NCBI GenBank assembly: GCA_012518465.1
Contig: JAAYSD010000109.1
Coordinates: 1-57,421, forward strand
Reading direction: 5' to 3'
Length of the DNA: 57,421 nucleotides
DNA from: Clostridiales bacterium
GTDB taxonomy: Bacteria; Bacillota; Clostridia; Oscillospirales; Ruminococcaceae
Shown: positions 1-7,648 of the stretch, in pieces
Layout of the letters: every line of letters begins with the position of its first letter
Numbering within the stretch: position 1 is the first letter of the stretch
Notes under the pieces: generated by a model
Seen by the model: the letters and a program-made list of their open reading frames with translations, nothing else
The model's database searches: none
Told to the model about the DNA's origin: nothing
Position numbers and translations under genes: made by a program

Positions 1-971
1 AACAAATCCCATGAAAGTGTAGGAGTCTTTCCCAAAGGAATACCCAAGAAATTCATGTTTTCATTTAATCCCTTGATTTTCGCACCAACTTCACCATTTC
101 TTATAGTATCAGAAAAAGCACTTTCATGCAAATTATAAGTTGATATTGCATTCAACTCACTTTGATTTCCACTTACTGAAAATTCATTGTTCGTATTATA
201 GCTGCCATAAGTGCTGCCCAATGTGCTTATAGCACTGTTAAACTTTTTAACATTCTCTATCCTGCTTGTTTCAGCTTCAGAATCGGCATTCTCATCTTTT
301 TTAGACAGCTTGTTCATAAGCTTTTCGTCTTTAGCCTTATCAGAGTTGCTATCTGCCCTAACAGCCGCATATACATTTTTATAATATGTTTTTATCTCCG
401 GCGTAATATTATATTCAGCAATGCCGTTTTCTTCAACATAAGCATTGCTAAGATCGGGCTTTTCCAGAGCCTCTTCGCCCTTTTCCGTCTGATACCACTC
501 TACAATAGCAGTTGTAGTCTGCTCATATTGAGGGTCAATAAATACTCTTGCCATATTTATATCATACGCTTGTGAAACAACATCTGCAATTTCAGCCTTA
601 GGCACATGCTCCCAGTGTGTAAGAGGCCTATAAACAACTTCCGTTACACCGAAAAGAATCAACAAAGGAATAAGCATAGACGCACAACCGCCCATCGGGT
701 TATAGCCGAGCTTTTGCAGCTTCATCAATTCTTCCTGTTGTTTTTCCTTGTCGTTTCTGTATTTTGTCTGTATTTCCTTAACTCTAGGCATAAACACAGA
801 TGATTTAATAGTATTCTTCTGCTGTTTTATAGCAAAAGGCAGGGTCAACAATTGCACAACTATTGCAAAAGCAATAATTGCCCACCCGAAATTACCGAAC
901 AATAAATAAAACGCCCACATTATATAACCCAGCGGCGTAGCTAAAATACTAAAGATACCGATAAGATTCAC
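1..971 (-). CDS. yidC: YidC/Oxa1-family membrane protein insertase (3' end beyond window)
   Basis: Inserts and folds membrane proteins, alone or with SecYEG. About 323 residues are visible from a GTG start at 971; an in-frame TGA three codons upstream and the AAAGG just before it leave no better start. Two hydrophobic segments (about residues 3-25 and 28-47) are followed by the family motif LPFAIKQQ, a basic cytoplasmic coiled coil (about 50-85), and the segment GYNPMGGCASMLIPLLILFG. Then comes an unusually long exported loop of roughly 190 hydrophilic residues before FLGIPLGKTP, which normally opens the next membrane part. Residue 40 is Gln where YidC proteins carry a conserved basic residue (E. 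coli Arg366). It lies downstream of rpmH-rnpA-yidD, as usual in Firmicutes. Family call is firm; the ORF runs off the left edge. Confidence 0.93.
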   Translation of the reverse strand, partial: MNLIGIFSILATPLGYIMWAFYLLFGNFGWAIIAFAIVVQLLTLPFAIKQQKNTIKSSVFMPRVKEIQTKYRNDKEKQQEELMKLQKLGYNPMGGCASMLIPLLILFGVTEVVYRPLTHWEHVPKAEIADVVSQAYDINMARVFIDPQYEQTTTAIVEWYQTEKGEEALEKPDLSNAYVEENGIAEYNITPEIKTYYKNVYAAVRADSNSDKAKDEKLMNKLSKKDENADSEAETSRIENVKKFNSAISTLGSTYGSYNTNNEFSVSGNQSELNAISTYNLHESAFSDTIRNGEVGAKIKGLNENMNFLGIPLGKTPTLSWDL

Positions 972-1024
972 AACCTTTCAAGATCAGGCTTACTTTCACA
1001 TATGTCAAATTATCGCCAGTGTAG

Positions 1025-1261
1025 CTATTTTTTCTTTTTTCTATCTGTTTTTTCAGGAACAGGATCATATCCCCCTTCTGAAAACGGATTACACCTTATA
1101 ATTCTCTTTAAAGCCAAATAACCGCCCTTTACCGCACCAAAACGCTCAACAGCAATTATAGCATATTCTGAGCAGCTTGGAGTAAAGCGGCAACTTGGCG
1201 GTAAAACCTTTGACAGCGTCATTCTATATAATTTTATTATAGCAATCATTAAATATTTCAT
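1025..1261 (-). CDS. yidD: Membrane protein insertion efficiency factor YidD
   Basis: Small (78 aa) membrane-associated protein that helps YidC-dependent insertion. An N-terminal amphipathic/hydrophobic helix (about residues 1-17) is followed by the hallmark CRFTPSCSEYA with its Cys pair, then ALKRIIRCNPFSEGGYDPVP, and a lysine-rich tail. Length is typical. The ATG overlaps the rnpA stop codon by 4 bases (ATGA), so the two are translationally coupled, and yidC follows 53 bases downstream. Confidence 0.95.
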   Translation of the reverse strand: MKYLMIAIIKLYRMTLSKVLPPSCRFTPSCSEYAIIAVERFGAVKGGYLALKRIIRCNPFSEGGYDPVPEKTDRKKKK

Positions 1262-1614
1262 GACAGCTTGTCCAAAATCTGTTTTTTCATTAATGCATAA
1301 ATTTTATGCGACTTTACAAAAGGGGTTTTCCCACGCCCGACAAATACAAAGTCGTATTTCTTCGTCGTTTTTTCACTCACAAGCAGTTCAAACCTACGGA
1401 AAGCCGCCATAATCACACGTTTTGCACGATTTCTCTTTACCGCATTCCCAATTTTTTTACCGCAAACTATCCCACAGCGATTAAGCCCCTTGTTGTTTTG
1501 CTTAATATAGCAAACAAATCCCCAAGTTACTATGCACTGCCCTTTTTTAAAAGCGATTGTAAAGTCACGATTTTGTCGTAATGAATCAAATTTTTTATTT
1601 TTTTCAGCGGACAT
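1258..1614 (-). CDS. rnpA: Ribonuclease P protein component
   Basis: Protein subunit of RNase P, which removes tRNA 5' leaders together with the catalytic RNA. 118 aa, the usual size, very basic. The RNR signature is seen as GNAVKRNRAKRVIMAAFRRF, and the N-terminus has the typical LRQNRDFTIAFKKG. It sits 3 bases after the rpmH stop codon and overlaps yidD by 4 bases, giving the standard rpmH-rnpA-yidD-yidC operon read from the promoter near 1823-1851. Confidence 0.96.
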   Translation of the reverse strand: MSAEKNKKFDSLRQNRDFTIAFKKGQCIVTWGFVCYIKQNNKGLNRCGIVCGKKIGNAVKRNRAKRVIMAAFRRFELLVSEKTTKKYDFVFVGRGKTPFVKSHKIYALMKKQILDKLS

Positions 1615-1617
1615 AGC

Positions 1618-1752
1618 TTAGTATGAAAGACGCTTTCTTCCCTTTGCACGCCTTCTTGCAAGCACTTTACGACCATTCTTTGTCGCCATTCTTTTTCTGA
1701 AGCCATGCTCCTTTTGTCTTTGTCTTTTCTTAGGCTGATAAGTTCTTTTCAT
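1618..1752 (-). CDS. rpmH: 50S ribosomal protein L34
   Basis: 44-residue basic protein of the large ribosomal subunit, starting [20 protein letters not shown] and ending KRLSY, a near-consensus L34. A strong Shine-Dalgarno run (AAGGGGGG) lies 5-6 bases before the ATG. It is first in the rpmH-rnpA-yidD-yidC operon. In most Firmicutes dnaA is divergently transcribed just upstream; here the upstream neighbour is a methyltransferase on the same strand. Confidence 0.97.
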   Translation of the reverse strand: MKRTYQPKKRQRQKEHGFRKRMATKNGRKVLARRRAKGRKRLSY

Positions 1753-1809
1753 TATGAACCCCCCTTTACAGCAAATTCATGCAAAACCACTTGCATTGCC
1801 AAATAAGGC

Positions 1810-1851
1810 TTGACAATTATTCATTATAATAGATTAATTAATAATTGTCAA
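1810..1851 (-). promoter_or_regulatory. Sigma-A promoter of the rpmH operon, framed by an 11-bp inverted repeat
   Basis: On the minus strand TTGACA (plus 1846-1851) and TATAAT (plus 1823-1828) are both perfect with a 17-base spacer. An 11-bp perfect inverted repeat, TTGACAATTAT at 1810-1820 and its complement at 1841-1851, brackets the core and includes the -35 hexamer. Confidence 0.88.
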
Positions 1852-1922
1852 TACCTATTGATATATTTTTAGAATTTTATGCATTTTAAACACTATTTTA
1901 AAGCTTTAACTCAACAAAAACA

Positions 1923-2525
1923 TTATTTTTTTGCAATAACGCATATGTTTTCACGCTCACCTTGATAAAATTCAACGTTTACAAAGCCTATACTCTTTAA
2001 AATATCACAAAGCTGCTGCGGTGTATAAATGTTCATTCCCTTGATTTTGTCTTTCCACTGACTTTGAGGGTCGCTTATCTCATTTAAAATCATAAAGACA
2101 CCGTCCCTTTTTAGCACCCTAAAAACCTCAGAAAAAGCTTTTTCAACAGGCTGCCAGAAATAAACTGTTTCCACTGCTGTGACAGCATCATAAGATTCAT
2201 TTTCATAAGGGAGATTAGCAGCATCACCTTGATTTATTTCACAGCGTGTTCCTAAAAATTTCGCATTAAAATTTTTACTCATCTCAACGCTTTTTTCAGA
2301 AAAATCAACTCCATCGACAATGCTATTTTCATATCTATTAAGCAATTCTCCAATTGTCGCTCCACCGCCGCAGCCTATATCAAGTATTTTTGCATTTTGT
2401 AAAATATTAAGATACGAAAGCCCCCATTTGACTAAAGGTGCATGATGCTCATTCATTCTTTCCAATGTTTTTTCGCCATCATATCCCTTTGGCTTCCTTG
2501 CATTTTGTAAAACAGGATCGTACAT
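1923..2525 (-). CDS. Class I SAM-dependent methyltransferase
   Basis: 200-residue Methyltransf_11-type enzyme. Motif I (ILDIGCGGGATIGEL) binds S-adenosylmethionine; the acidic motif II region (VDGVDFSEKSVEMS) and the motif IV region (YDAVTAVETVYFW) follow in the usual order. The substrate cannot be told from sequence. I place the start at the ATG at 2525 because GAGG lies 6 bases before it; an in-frame ATG at 2537 has the Shine-Dalgarno downstream of itself. It has its own promoter and stands alone between the rpmH operon and metN. Confidence 0.85.
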   Translation of the reverse strand: MYDPVLQNARKPKGYDGEKTLERMNEHHAPLVKWGLSYLNILQNAKILDIGCGGGATIGELLNRYENSIVDGVDFSEKSVEMSKNFNAKFLGTRCEINQGDAANLPYENESYDAVTAVETVYFWQPVEKAFSEVFRVLKRDGVFMILNEISDPQSQWKDKIKGMNIYTPQQLCDILKSIGFVNVEFYQGERENICVIAKK

Positions 2526-2553
2526 AGTATACCTCATCTATCTATTTTTAATT

Positions 2554-2582
2554 ATTATAGCTTTTTTTCGATTTTTAGTCAA
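2554..2582 (-). promoter_or_regulatory. Sigma-A promoter for the methyltransferase
   Basis: Minus-strand TTGACT (plus 2577-2582), 17-base spacer, TATAAT (plus 2554-2559), about 30 bases before the chosen start codon. Confidence 0.75.
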
Positions 2583-2726
2583 GCCTTACACCATACTATT
2601 ATATATTAATGTTATATAAATTAATAGAAAGATAATCAATTCGTCTAAAAAAAGTAAAAAAACACTTATCTTTTTGTATAACATACTAAATATATATGCT
2701 AACGCTGATTTATTTGAAAATAGCTC

Positions 2727-2755
2727 TTGACAATTTATAAAAAAACCTTTATAAT
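2727..2755 (+). promoter_or_regulatory. Sigma-A promoter of metNIQ
   Basis: TTGACA (2727-2732), 17-base spacer, TATAAT (2750-2755). The leader to the metN start is only about 35 bases, too short for an S-box (SAM) riboswitch, and none is seen upstream. Confidence 0.87.
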
Positions 2756-2796
2756 TCTTTTCAAGACATAATATCTTTAAAAAGAGGGGGAATATC

Positions 2797-3807
2797 TTGT
2801 CAACTAATACTATTATAAGTATTCGTGGCCTTACAAAAACCTTTTTATCAAACAAAAATACAGTCACTGCCTTAAGAAATATTGACCTCGATATAAAAAA
2901 AGGTGATATTTTCGGTATTATAGGCGTTAGCGGAGCTGGAAAAAGCACCTTGGTTCGCTGTATAAATCTTTTGGAAAGGCCCGATTCAGGCTCCGTCATC
3001 TTTGATGGAAGGGATTTAACAAAGCTATCAGAAAAGCAAATGCAGCAGGAAAGACGTTCTATCGGAATGATTTTTCAGCAGTTTAATCTGTTGATGCAAA
3101 GACAGGTGTGGAAAAACATTACCTTCCCTCTTGAAATTGCAGGCTTATCTAAGGATGATGCAAAATCCCGTGCTTTAAAGCTTTTAAATACCGTTGGCTT
3201 ATCCGACAAAGCAAATTCCTATCCCTCTCAGCTGTCCGGCGGTCAAAAGCAAAGAGTCGCTATTGCCCGTGCTCTAGCAACTAATCCTAAGGTTCTGCTG
3301 TGCGATGAGGCTACAAGCGCACTTGACCCCGGAACGACTAAAGAAGTCTTGGCTCTTTTACGTGAAATAAATAAAACACTCGGTGTGACTATTATAATAA
3401 TTACTCATGAAATGAGCGTTATTGAAGAAGTATGCAATAAGGTAGCTGTTATTGACAAAAACAATATTGTAGAATGTGGAAATGTCAGCGACGTATTTAC
3501 TCACCCAAAATCTGAGGCAGCTAAAAAGCTTTTCTTTGGCGAAGGTGTTAAGGATAAGTCATTTTCAAAAAGATGCTGTCGCATTGTCTTTGATGGAAGC
3601 TCCTCATTCGACCCTGTTATTGCCGATATGATTTTACAAACTGGTGAAGCTGTAAACATTATGTTTGCCGATACCAAAAACATAGATGGCAAGGCATATG
3701 GACAGATTATTATTCAGCTGCCCGATGGTGAAATTGCTCAAAAGAAAATTATTTCATGGCTAAGGGATAGAAACTTGTCCGTCGAGGAGGTGTCCGACAT
3801 TGGCTGA
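2797..3807 (+). CDS. metN: Methionine ABC transporter ATP-binding protein MetN
   Basis: 336-residue ATPase of the MetNIQ D-/L-methionine importer, acting at the inner face of the membrane. Walker A GVSGAGKS, Q-loop, signature LSGGQKQR, Walker B LLCDEATSALD and the switch His (ITHE) are intact. After the ATPase domain comes the C-terminal NIL domain (about residues 260-336) that in this family binds methionine and inhibits transport. The start is TTG at 2797, 6 bases after AGAGGGGG. It overlaps metI by 8 bases. Confidence 0.93.
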   Translation: MSTNTIISIRGLTKTFLSNKNTVTALRNIDLDIKKGDIFGIIGVSGAGKSTLVRCINLLERPDSGSVIFDGRDLTKLSEKQMQQERRSIGMIFQQFNLLMQRQVWKNITFPLEIAGLSKDDAKSRALKLLNTVGLSDKANSYPSQLSGGQKQRVAIARALATNPKVLLCDEATSALDPGTTKEVLALLREINKTLGVTIIIITHEMSVIEEVCNKVAVIDKNNIVECGNVSDVFTHPKSEAAKKLFFGEGVKDKSFSKRCCRIVFDGSSSFDPVIADMILQTGEAVNIMFADTKNIDGKAYGQIIIQLPDGEIAQKKIISWLRDRNLSVEEVSDIG

Positions 3808-4462
3808 ATTTATCGAAAACATCGATATGTTTTTAAAGGGTACAGGTGAAACCTTATACATGACCTTACTCTCCACGCTCATTGCATATCTTATCGGACT
3901 GCCTTTAGGCATACTTCTAATTATAACTGACAAAAACGGACTAAAGCCTATAAAATGGCTGAATGTAATTTTAAATGCGATTGTAAACATTTTTCGCTCC
4001 ATACCATTTTTAATTCTATTAGTTTGGATTACTCCGGTAACAAGAGCCATCGTAGGAAAAAGCTATGGCACTAATGCCGCCATTGTTCCACTCGTTATAG
4101 CAGCTGCTCCCTTTGTCGCAAGACTAATTGAAAGCTCTATTAAGGAAGTGGATAGTGGTGTGATAGAGGCTGCAAAGTCAATGGGAGCTACTCATTGGCA
4201 GATTGTCACAAAGGTTCTTTTGAGTGAAGCAAAGCCATCACTCTTTATCGGCAGTGCAATTGCCGTAACAACTATATTAAGCTATTCTGCAATGGCAGGC
4301 TTTGTTGGAGGAGGAGGACTAGGAGATATAGCCACAAGATTTGGTTATTATCGTTATAATGATACGATTATGACTATTTCCGTTATTTTATTGGTTATTG
4401 TAGTTCAAGTTCTTCAAGAAATAGGCATGCTTATTGCTAAGAAAAGTGATAAAAGAAATTAG
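3800..4462 (+). CDS. metI: Methionine ABC transporter permease MetI
   Basis: 220-residue permease with five hydrophobic segments and the EAA loop (EAAKSMGATHWQIVTKVLL) that docks on MetN. Usual length for MetI. TTG start at 3800 within the end of metN, preceded by GGAGG about 9 bases upstream, so translation is coupled. metQ follows 23 bases after the stop codon. Confidence 0.93.
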   Translation: MAEFIENIDMFLKGTGETLYMTLLSTLIAYLIGLPLGILLIITDKNGLKPIKWLNVILNAIVNIFRSIPFLILLVWITPVTRAIVGKSYGTNAAIVPLVIAAAPFVARLIESSIKEVDSGVIEAAKSMGATHWQIVTKVLLSEAKPSLFIGSAIAVTTILSYSAMAGFVGGGGLGDIATRFGYYRYNDTIMTISVILLVIVVQVLQEIGMLIAKKSDKRN

Positions 4463-4485
4463 AAAGTAGAAAGGAAATAACTATT

Positions 4486-5337
4486 ATGAAAAAGATTGTT
4501 TCATTACTCGCTGTATCCGCTCTCGCTTTAGGCGTACTGACAGGATGCAATGGCGGCAACAGCAGCACTGCTGCTGACAAATCAGGCGCATTATCAAATG
4601 ACGGAGAAAAGACCGTTGTTAAAATCGGGGCTACTGCTACCCCTCACGCTGAAATTTTAGCAGAAATTAAAGACGATTTAGCTGAAAAAGGAATTGAGCT
4701 GGAAATCATTGAATATGCTGACTATCAGCAAATCAATCCTGCTCTAGCTTCAAAGGATATCGACGCTAACTATTTTCAGCACCAACCATTCCTAGACACA
4801 TATAATTCTGAAAAAGGCGATGAGTTAGAGTCAATTGCAGTAATTCACTATGAGCCTTTTGGAATTTATCCCGGAAAAGTAGATAAAATCGAAAATTTAG
4901 AAGAAGGCTCTGAAATCCTTGTTCCAAATGATACAACAAACGGCGCAAGAGCATTGCTTTTACTTGAGCAAGAGGGAATTATCAAGCTAAAGGAAGGCGC
5001 TGAATTAAACGCTACTGTAAATGATATTGTTGAAAACCCTAAGAATGTAAAAATCGTTGAAGTTGATGCTGCTCAGATTCCACGTTCACTCCCCGATGCT
5101 GCTATGGCTGCTATTAATGGTAACTACGCACTTCAAGCTGGATTTAAGGTAAGTGAAGCTCTAGCCGTTGAGGCATCTGATTCTATCGCTGCAAAAACCT
5201 TTGGAAATGTTATAGCAGTTCGCCCTGAGGACAAGGACAATGCTAATATAAAGGCTGTTGTAGATGCTTTAAAATCAGATAAGGTTAAAAAGTTTATTGA
5301 AGAAAAATACGAAGGTGGAGTAGTCGCTCTATTCTAA
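4486..5337 (+). CDS. metQ: Methionine-binding lipoprotein MetQ (NlpA family)
   Basis: 283-residue substrate-binding protein of the importer, anchored as a lipoprotein: signal peptide 1-20 and lipobox LTGC with Cys21. Family features include IGATATPHAEIL near the mature N-terminus, DANYFQHQPFLD, and IYPGKVDKIENL. A Ser/Gly/Ala-rich linker follows the lipidated Cys. Last gene of metNIQ, followed by a hairpin terminator at 5365-5400. Specificity for methionine is inferred from the operon and family. Confidence 0.92.
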   Translation: MKKIVSLLAVSALALGVLTGCNGGNSSTAADKSGALSNDGEKTVVKIGATATPHAEILAEIKDDLAEKGIELEIIEYADYQQINPALASKDIDANYFQHQPFLDTYNSEKGDELESIAVIHYEPFGIYPGKVDKIENLEEGSEILVPNDTTNGARALLLLEQEGIIKLKEGAELNATVNDIVENPKNVKIVEVDAAQIPRSLPDAAMAAINGNYALQAGFKVSEALAVEASDSIAAKTFGNVIAVRPEDKDNANIKAVVDALKSDKVKKFIEEKYEGGVVALF

Positions 5338-5364
5338 AATCTAAAAAAGTTTAAAATAAAGATA

Positions 5365-5400
5365 TAATTAAACCCCGATTAAAAAATCGGGGTTTAATTA
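5365..5400. terminator. Bidirectional hairpin between metQ and xth
   Basis: Perfect 16-bp stem (5365-5380 with 5385-5400), AAAA loop, GC core CCCCG, flanked by A/T runs on both sides. It lies between two converging genes and can serve both. Confidence 0.85.
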
Positions 5401-5487
5401 TTGAGCTGCAGCAAAGATTAGAAAATTAAATCAGGTTTTCGGGAATGTTTTTCCCCAAAAAACACACCACAAGCTCAAAATAATGTA

Positions 5488-6243
5488 TTATAAATCAATT
5501 TCAAGTTCAACAGGACAATGGTCCGACCCAAAAATATCAGGATGAATTTTAGCATCAATAATTTTATCAGCTATCCTTTCCGATACCACAAAATAATCAA
5601 TACGCCACCCTGCATTGTTTTTTCTAGCATTAAACATATAGCTCCACCACGTATATGCGCCGGTTTTTTCAGGATATAAATAACGAAAGCTGTCTGTAAA
5701 CCCACTTTCTAATAAAGCAGAAAATTTTTCTCTCTCCTCATCTGAAAAGCCTGCTTTTCCTCTATTAGGCTTAGGATTTTTTAAATCTATTTCCTTATGT
5801 GCTACATTTAAATCTCCGCAAATAATCACAGGCTTTTTCTTATCAAGCTCTTTTACATACTGCCTTAAATCCTCTTCCCACTTCATGCGATAATCAAGAC
5901 GTGCCAACTCAGGCTGCGCATTTGGCACATATACATTTAACAAATAAAACTTTTCATACTCAAGTAAAATTGCTCTGCCCTCATCATTATGCTCGCCAAT
6001 GTCATAAGTCACGCTTAAAGGCTCTATCCTTGTGAAAACAGCAGTACCAGAGTACCCTTTTTTCTGTGCATAATTAAAATACTGCTTATGCTCAGGGGTA
6101 TCTATTTCTGCCTGTCCTTCCTGCATTTTAGTTTCCTGTATAGAAAATATATCAGCATCAAGCTTATTAAAGCTTTCTAAAAATCCTTTTTTTAAACAAG
6201 CTCTTATACCATTTACATTCCATGATATTAATTTAATCGACAT
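5488..6243 (-). CDS. xth: Exodeoxyribonuclease III / AP endonuclease
   Basis: 251-residue Mg-dependent AP endonuclease of base-excision repair (ExoIII/ExoA group). Motifs in order: SWNVNGIRA, QETKMQ (catalytic Glu), the central YSGTAVFTR, CGDLNVAHKEIDL (Asp/Asn), WRIDYF, and the terminal GSDHCPVELEI (Asp-His). The ATG at 6243 is preferred: AAGGA lies 9 bases upstream, while an in-frame TTG at 6252 abuts that site. Single gene converging on metQ. Confidence 0.94.
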   Translation of the reverse strand: MSIKLISWNVNGIRACLKKGFLESFNKLDADIFSIQETKMQEGQAEIDTPEHKQYFNYAQKKGYSGTAVFTRIEPLSVTYDIGEHNDEGRAILLEYEKFYLLNVYVPNAQPELARLDYRMKWEEDLRQYVKELDKKKPVIICGDLNVAHKEIDLKNPKPNRGKAGFSDEEREKFSALLESGFTDSFRYLYPEKTGAYTWWSYMFNARKNNAGWRIDYFVVSERIADKIIDAKIHPDIFGSDHCPVELEIDL

Positions 6244-6548
6244 ATTCACCAATCCTTTTTATTTATTTTAATATAAAACTCTAAACTAAAACTAAATAAC
6301 TTTTTAATTATATCATAAAAAAATAATTATTGCAATTAACTTTTACTTAATAACTTTACATACTGTAATTTGTTAAAAATCCCGTATTAGCATTTTAATT
6401 AAAGCATATAACGATTTTTAACTTAAAAAATAAAAATGCATAAAATTTATTACTTAAATTTGGCTAAATTTTATAGTCAAAATTACTTGATTTTTTTAAA
6501 ATACATGATATAATTATACTAACAAATTAATTAAGGATGGTTTAACAC
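6244..6548. other. Intergenic stretch xth / GH130 gene
   Basis: About 305 AT-rich bases between divergent genes. It holds the GH130 promoter (6487-6514). I see no ORF, strong hairpin or RNA gene in the rest. Confidence 0.6.
6487..6514 (+). promoter_or_regulatory. Sigma-A promoter of the GH130 gene
   Basis: TTGATT (6487-6492), 16-base spacer, TATAAT (6509-6514), about 35 bases before the ATG. Confidence 0.68.
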
Positions 6549-7544
6549 ATGAGTGTAAAAATTTTTGGACAACAATCCTTGCCTAACATTCCATGGCAGG
6601 ATAAGCCCGAGGGCTGTAAAGACGTTGTATGGCGCTATACAGAAAACCCTGTTATCCCACGTGATTTAATCCCTTCAAGCAATTCTATCTTCAATAGTGC
6701 TGTTGTACCCTTTGAAGGAAAGTTTGCCGGTGTTTTCCGTTGTGATGACAGATCGAGAAACATGGTTATTCATGCAGGATTTTCAGATGACGCTATAAAC
6801 TGGAATATCAATCACGACCCCATCAAATGGATTAATGAAGATGGCGACATTGCTGAGGAAAACGCTTTTTGTTACGCTTATGACCCACGTGTAGTATTTA
6901 TCGAAGACAGATACTATATCACATGGTGCAATGGCTACAAATGGCGTCCTACAATAGGCGTTGGCTATACATTTGACTTTAAAACTTTTTATCAGCTTGA
7001 AAATGCATTCCTCCCCTTTAATAGGAATGGTGTGCTTTTCCCTCGCAAGATTAACAACAAGTACGTTATGCTTTCACGTCCATCTGATTCAGGCCACACA
7101 CCCTTTGGTGATATTTATCTCTCTCAATCCCCCGACATGAAATACTGGGGTGAGCATAGGCATGTTATGGCTCCTAAAATGGGCTGGGAAGCAACAAAAA
7201 TCGGTGCTGGTCCTATCCCTATCGAAACAAGTGAAGGCTGGCTTATGATTTACCACGGGGTACTTAATTCATGCAATGGATTTGTATACTCATTCTCTGC
7301 TGCAATTTTAGATATTGATAAGCCATGGAAAGTAAAATATCGCTGCAAAAACTACATTCTTTCACCTCAAAAGGATTACGAATGTATTGGTGATGTGCCA
7401 AATGTTGCATTCCCATGTGCTGCTTTAGTCGATGCCGATACAGGCAGACTGGCTATTTACTATGGCTGTGCAGATACGGTTACAGGCTTAGCCTTTGCTC
7501 AAATCGATGAGCTTGTCGACTATATCAAGAAAAACAGCGATTAA
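6549..7544 (+). CDS. GH130 beta-mannoside phosphorylase
   Basis: 331-residue five-bladed beta-propeller enzyme of glycoside hydrolase family 130, which breaks beta-mannosides with phosphate to give mannose 1-phosphate in the cytoplasm. Visible family marks: NPVIPRD near the N-terminus, [17 protein letters not shown], and YDPRV, in which Asp112 matches the general acid of the family; GWLMIYHGV and VNP-like [12 protein letters not shown] follow in late blades. No signal peptide. Length fits the shorter (mannooligosaccharide phosphorylase-like) members rather than the longer mannosylglucose phosphorylases, but linkage specificity cannot be fixed by eye. It could work on oligosaccharides released by the GH26 mannanase at 20035-21687. 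Confidence 0.82.
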   Translation: MSVKIFGQQSLPNIPWQDKPEGCKDVVWRYTENPVIPRDLIPSSNSIFNSAVVPFEGKFAGVFRCDDRSRNMVIHAGFSDDAINWNINHDPIKWINEDGDIAEENAFCYAYDPRVVFIEDRYYITWCNGYKWRPTIGVGYTFDFKTFYQLENAFLPFNRNGVLFPRKINNKYVMLSRPSDSGHTPFGDIYLSQSPDMKYWGEHRHVMAPKMGWEATKIGAGPIPIETSEGWLMIYHGVLNSCNGFVYSFSAAILDIDKPWKVKYRCKNYILSPQKDYECIGDVPNVAFPCAALVDADTGRLAIYYGCADTVTGLAFAQIDELVDYIKKNSD

Positions 7545-7583
7545 TTATTGCTAAAAAGTTATAATTGTTATAATTCCTCTTCA

Positions 7584-7616
7584 ATGCTAAAAGCTCCCAA
7601 AGGGAGCTTTTAGCAT
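7584..7616. terminator. Bidirectional hairpin between the GH130 gene and tex
   Basis: 15-bp perfect stem (7584-7598 with 7602-7616), 3-base AAA loop, GC-rich tip, in the gap between converging genes. Confidence 0.85.
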
Positions 7617-7648
7617 TTATATTAACTTTTATATATATAAGCTTTGCA

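Noticed and set aside
2583-2796. S-box (SAM) riboswitch before metNIQ
   Set aside because: The promoter leaves only about 35 bases of leader, and no S-box helices are seen upstream.
2586-2999. 137-codon minus-strand ORF over metN
   Set aside because: Antisense to a well-supported Walker A region; hydrophobic run is the AT-rich upstream DNA.
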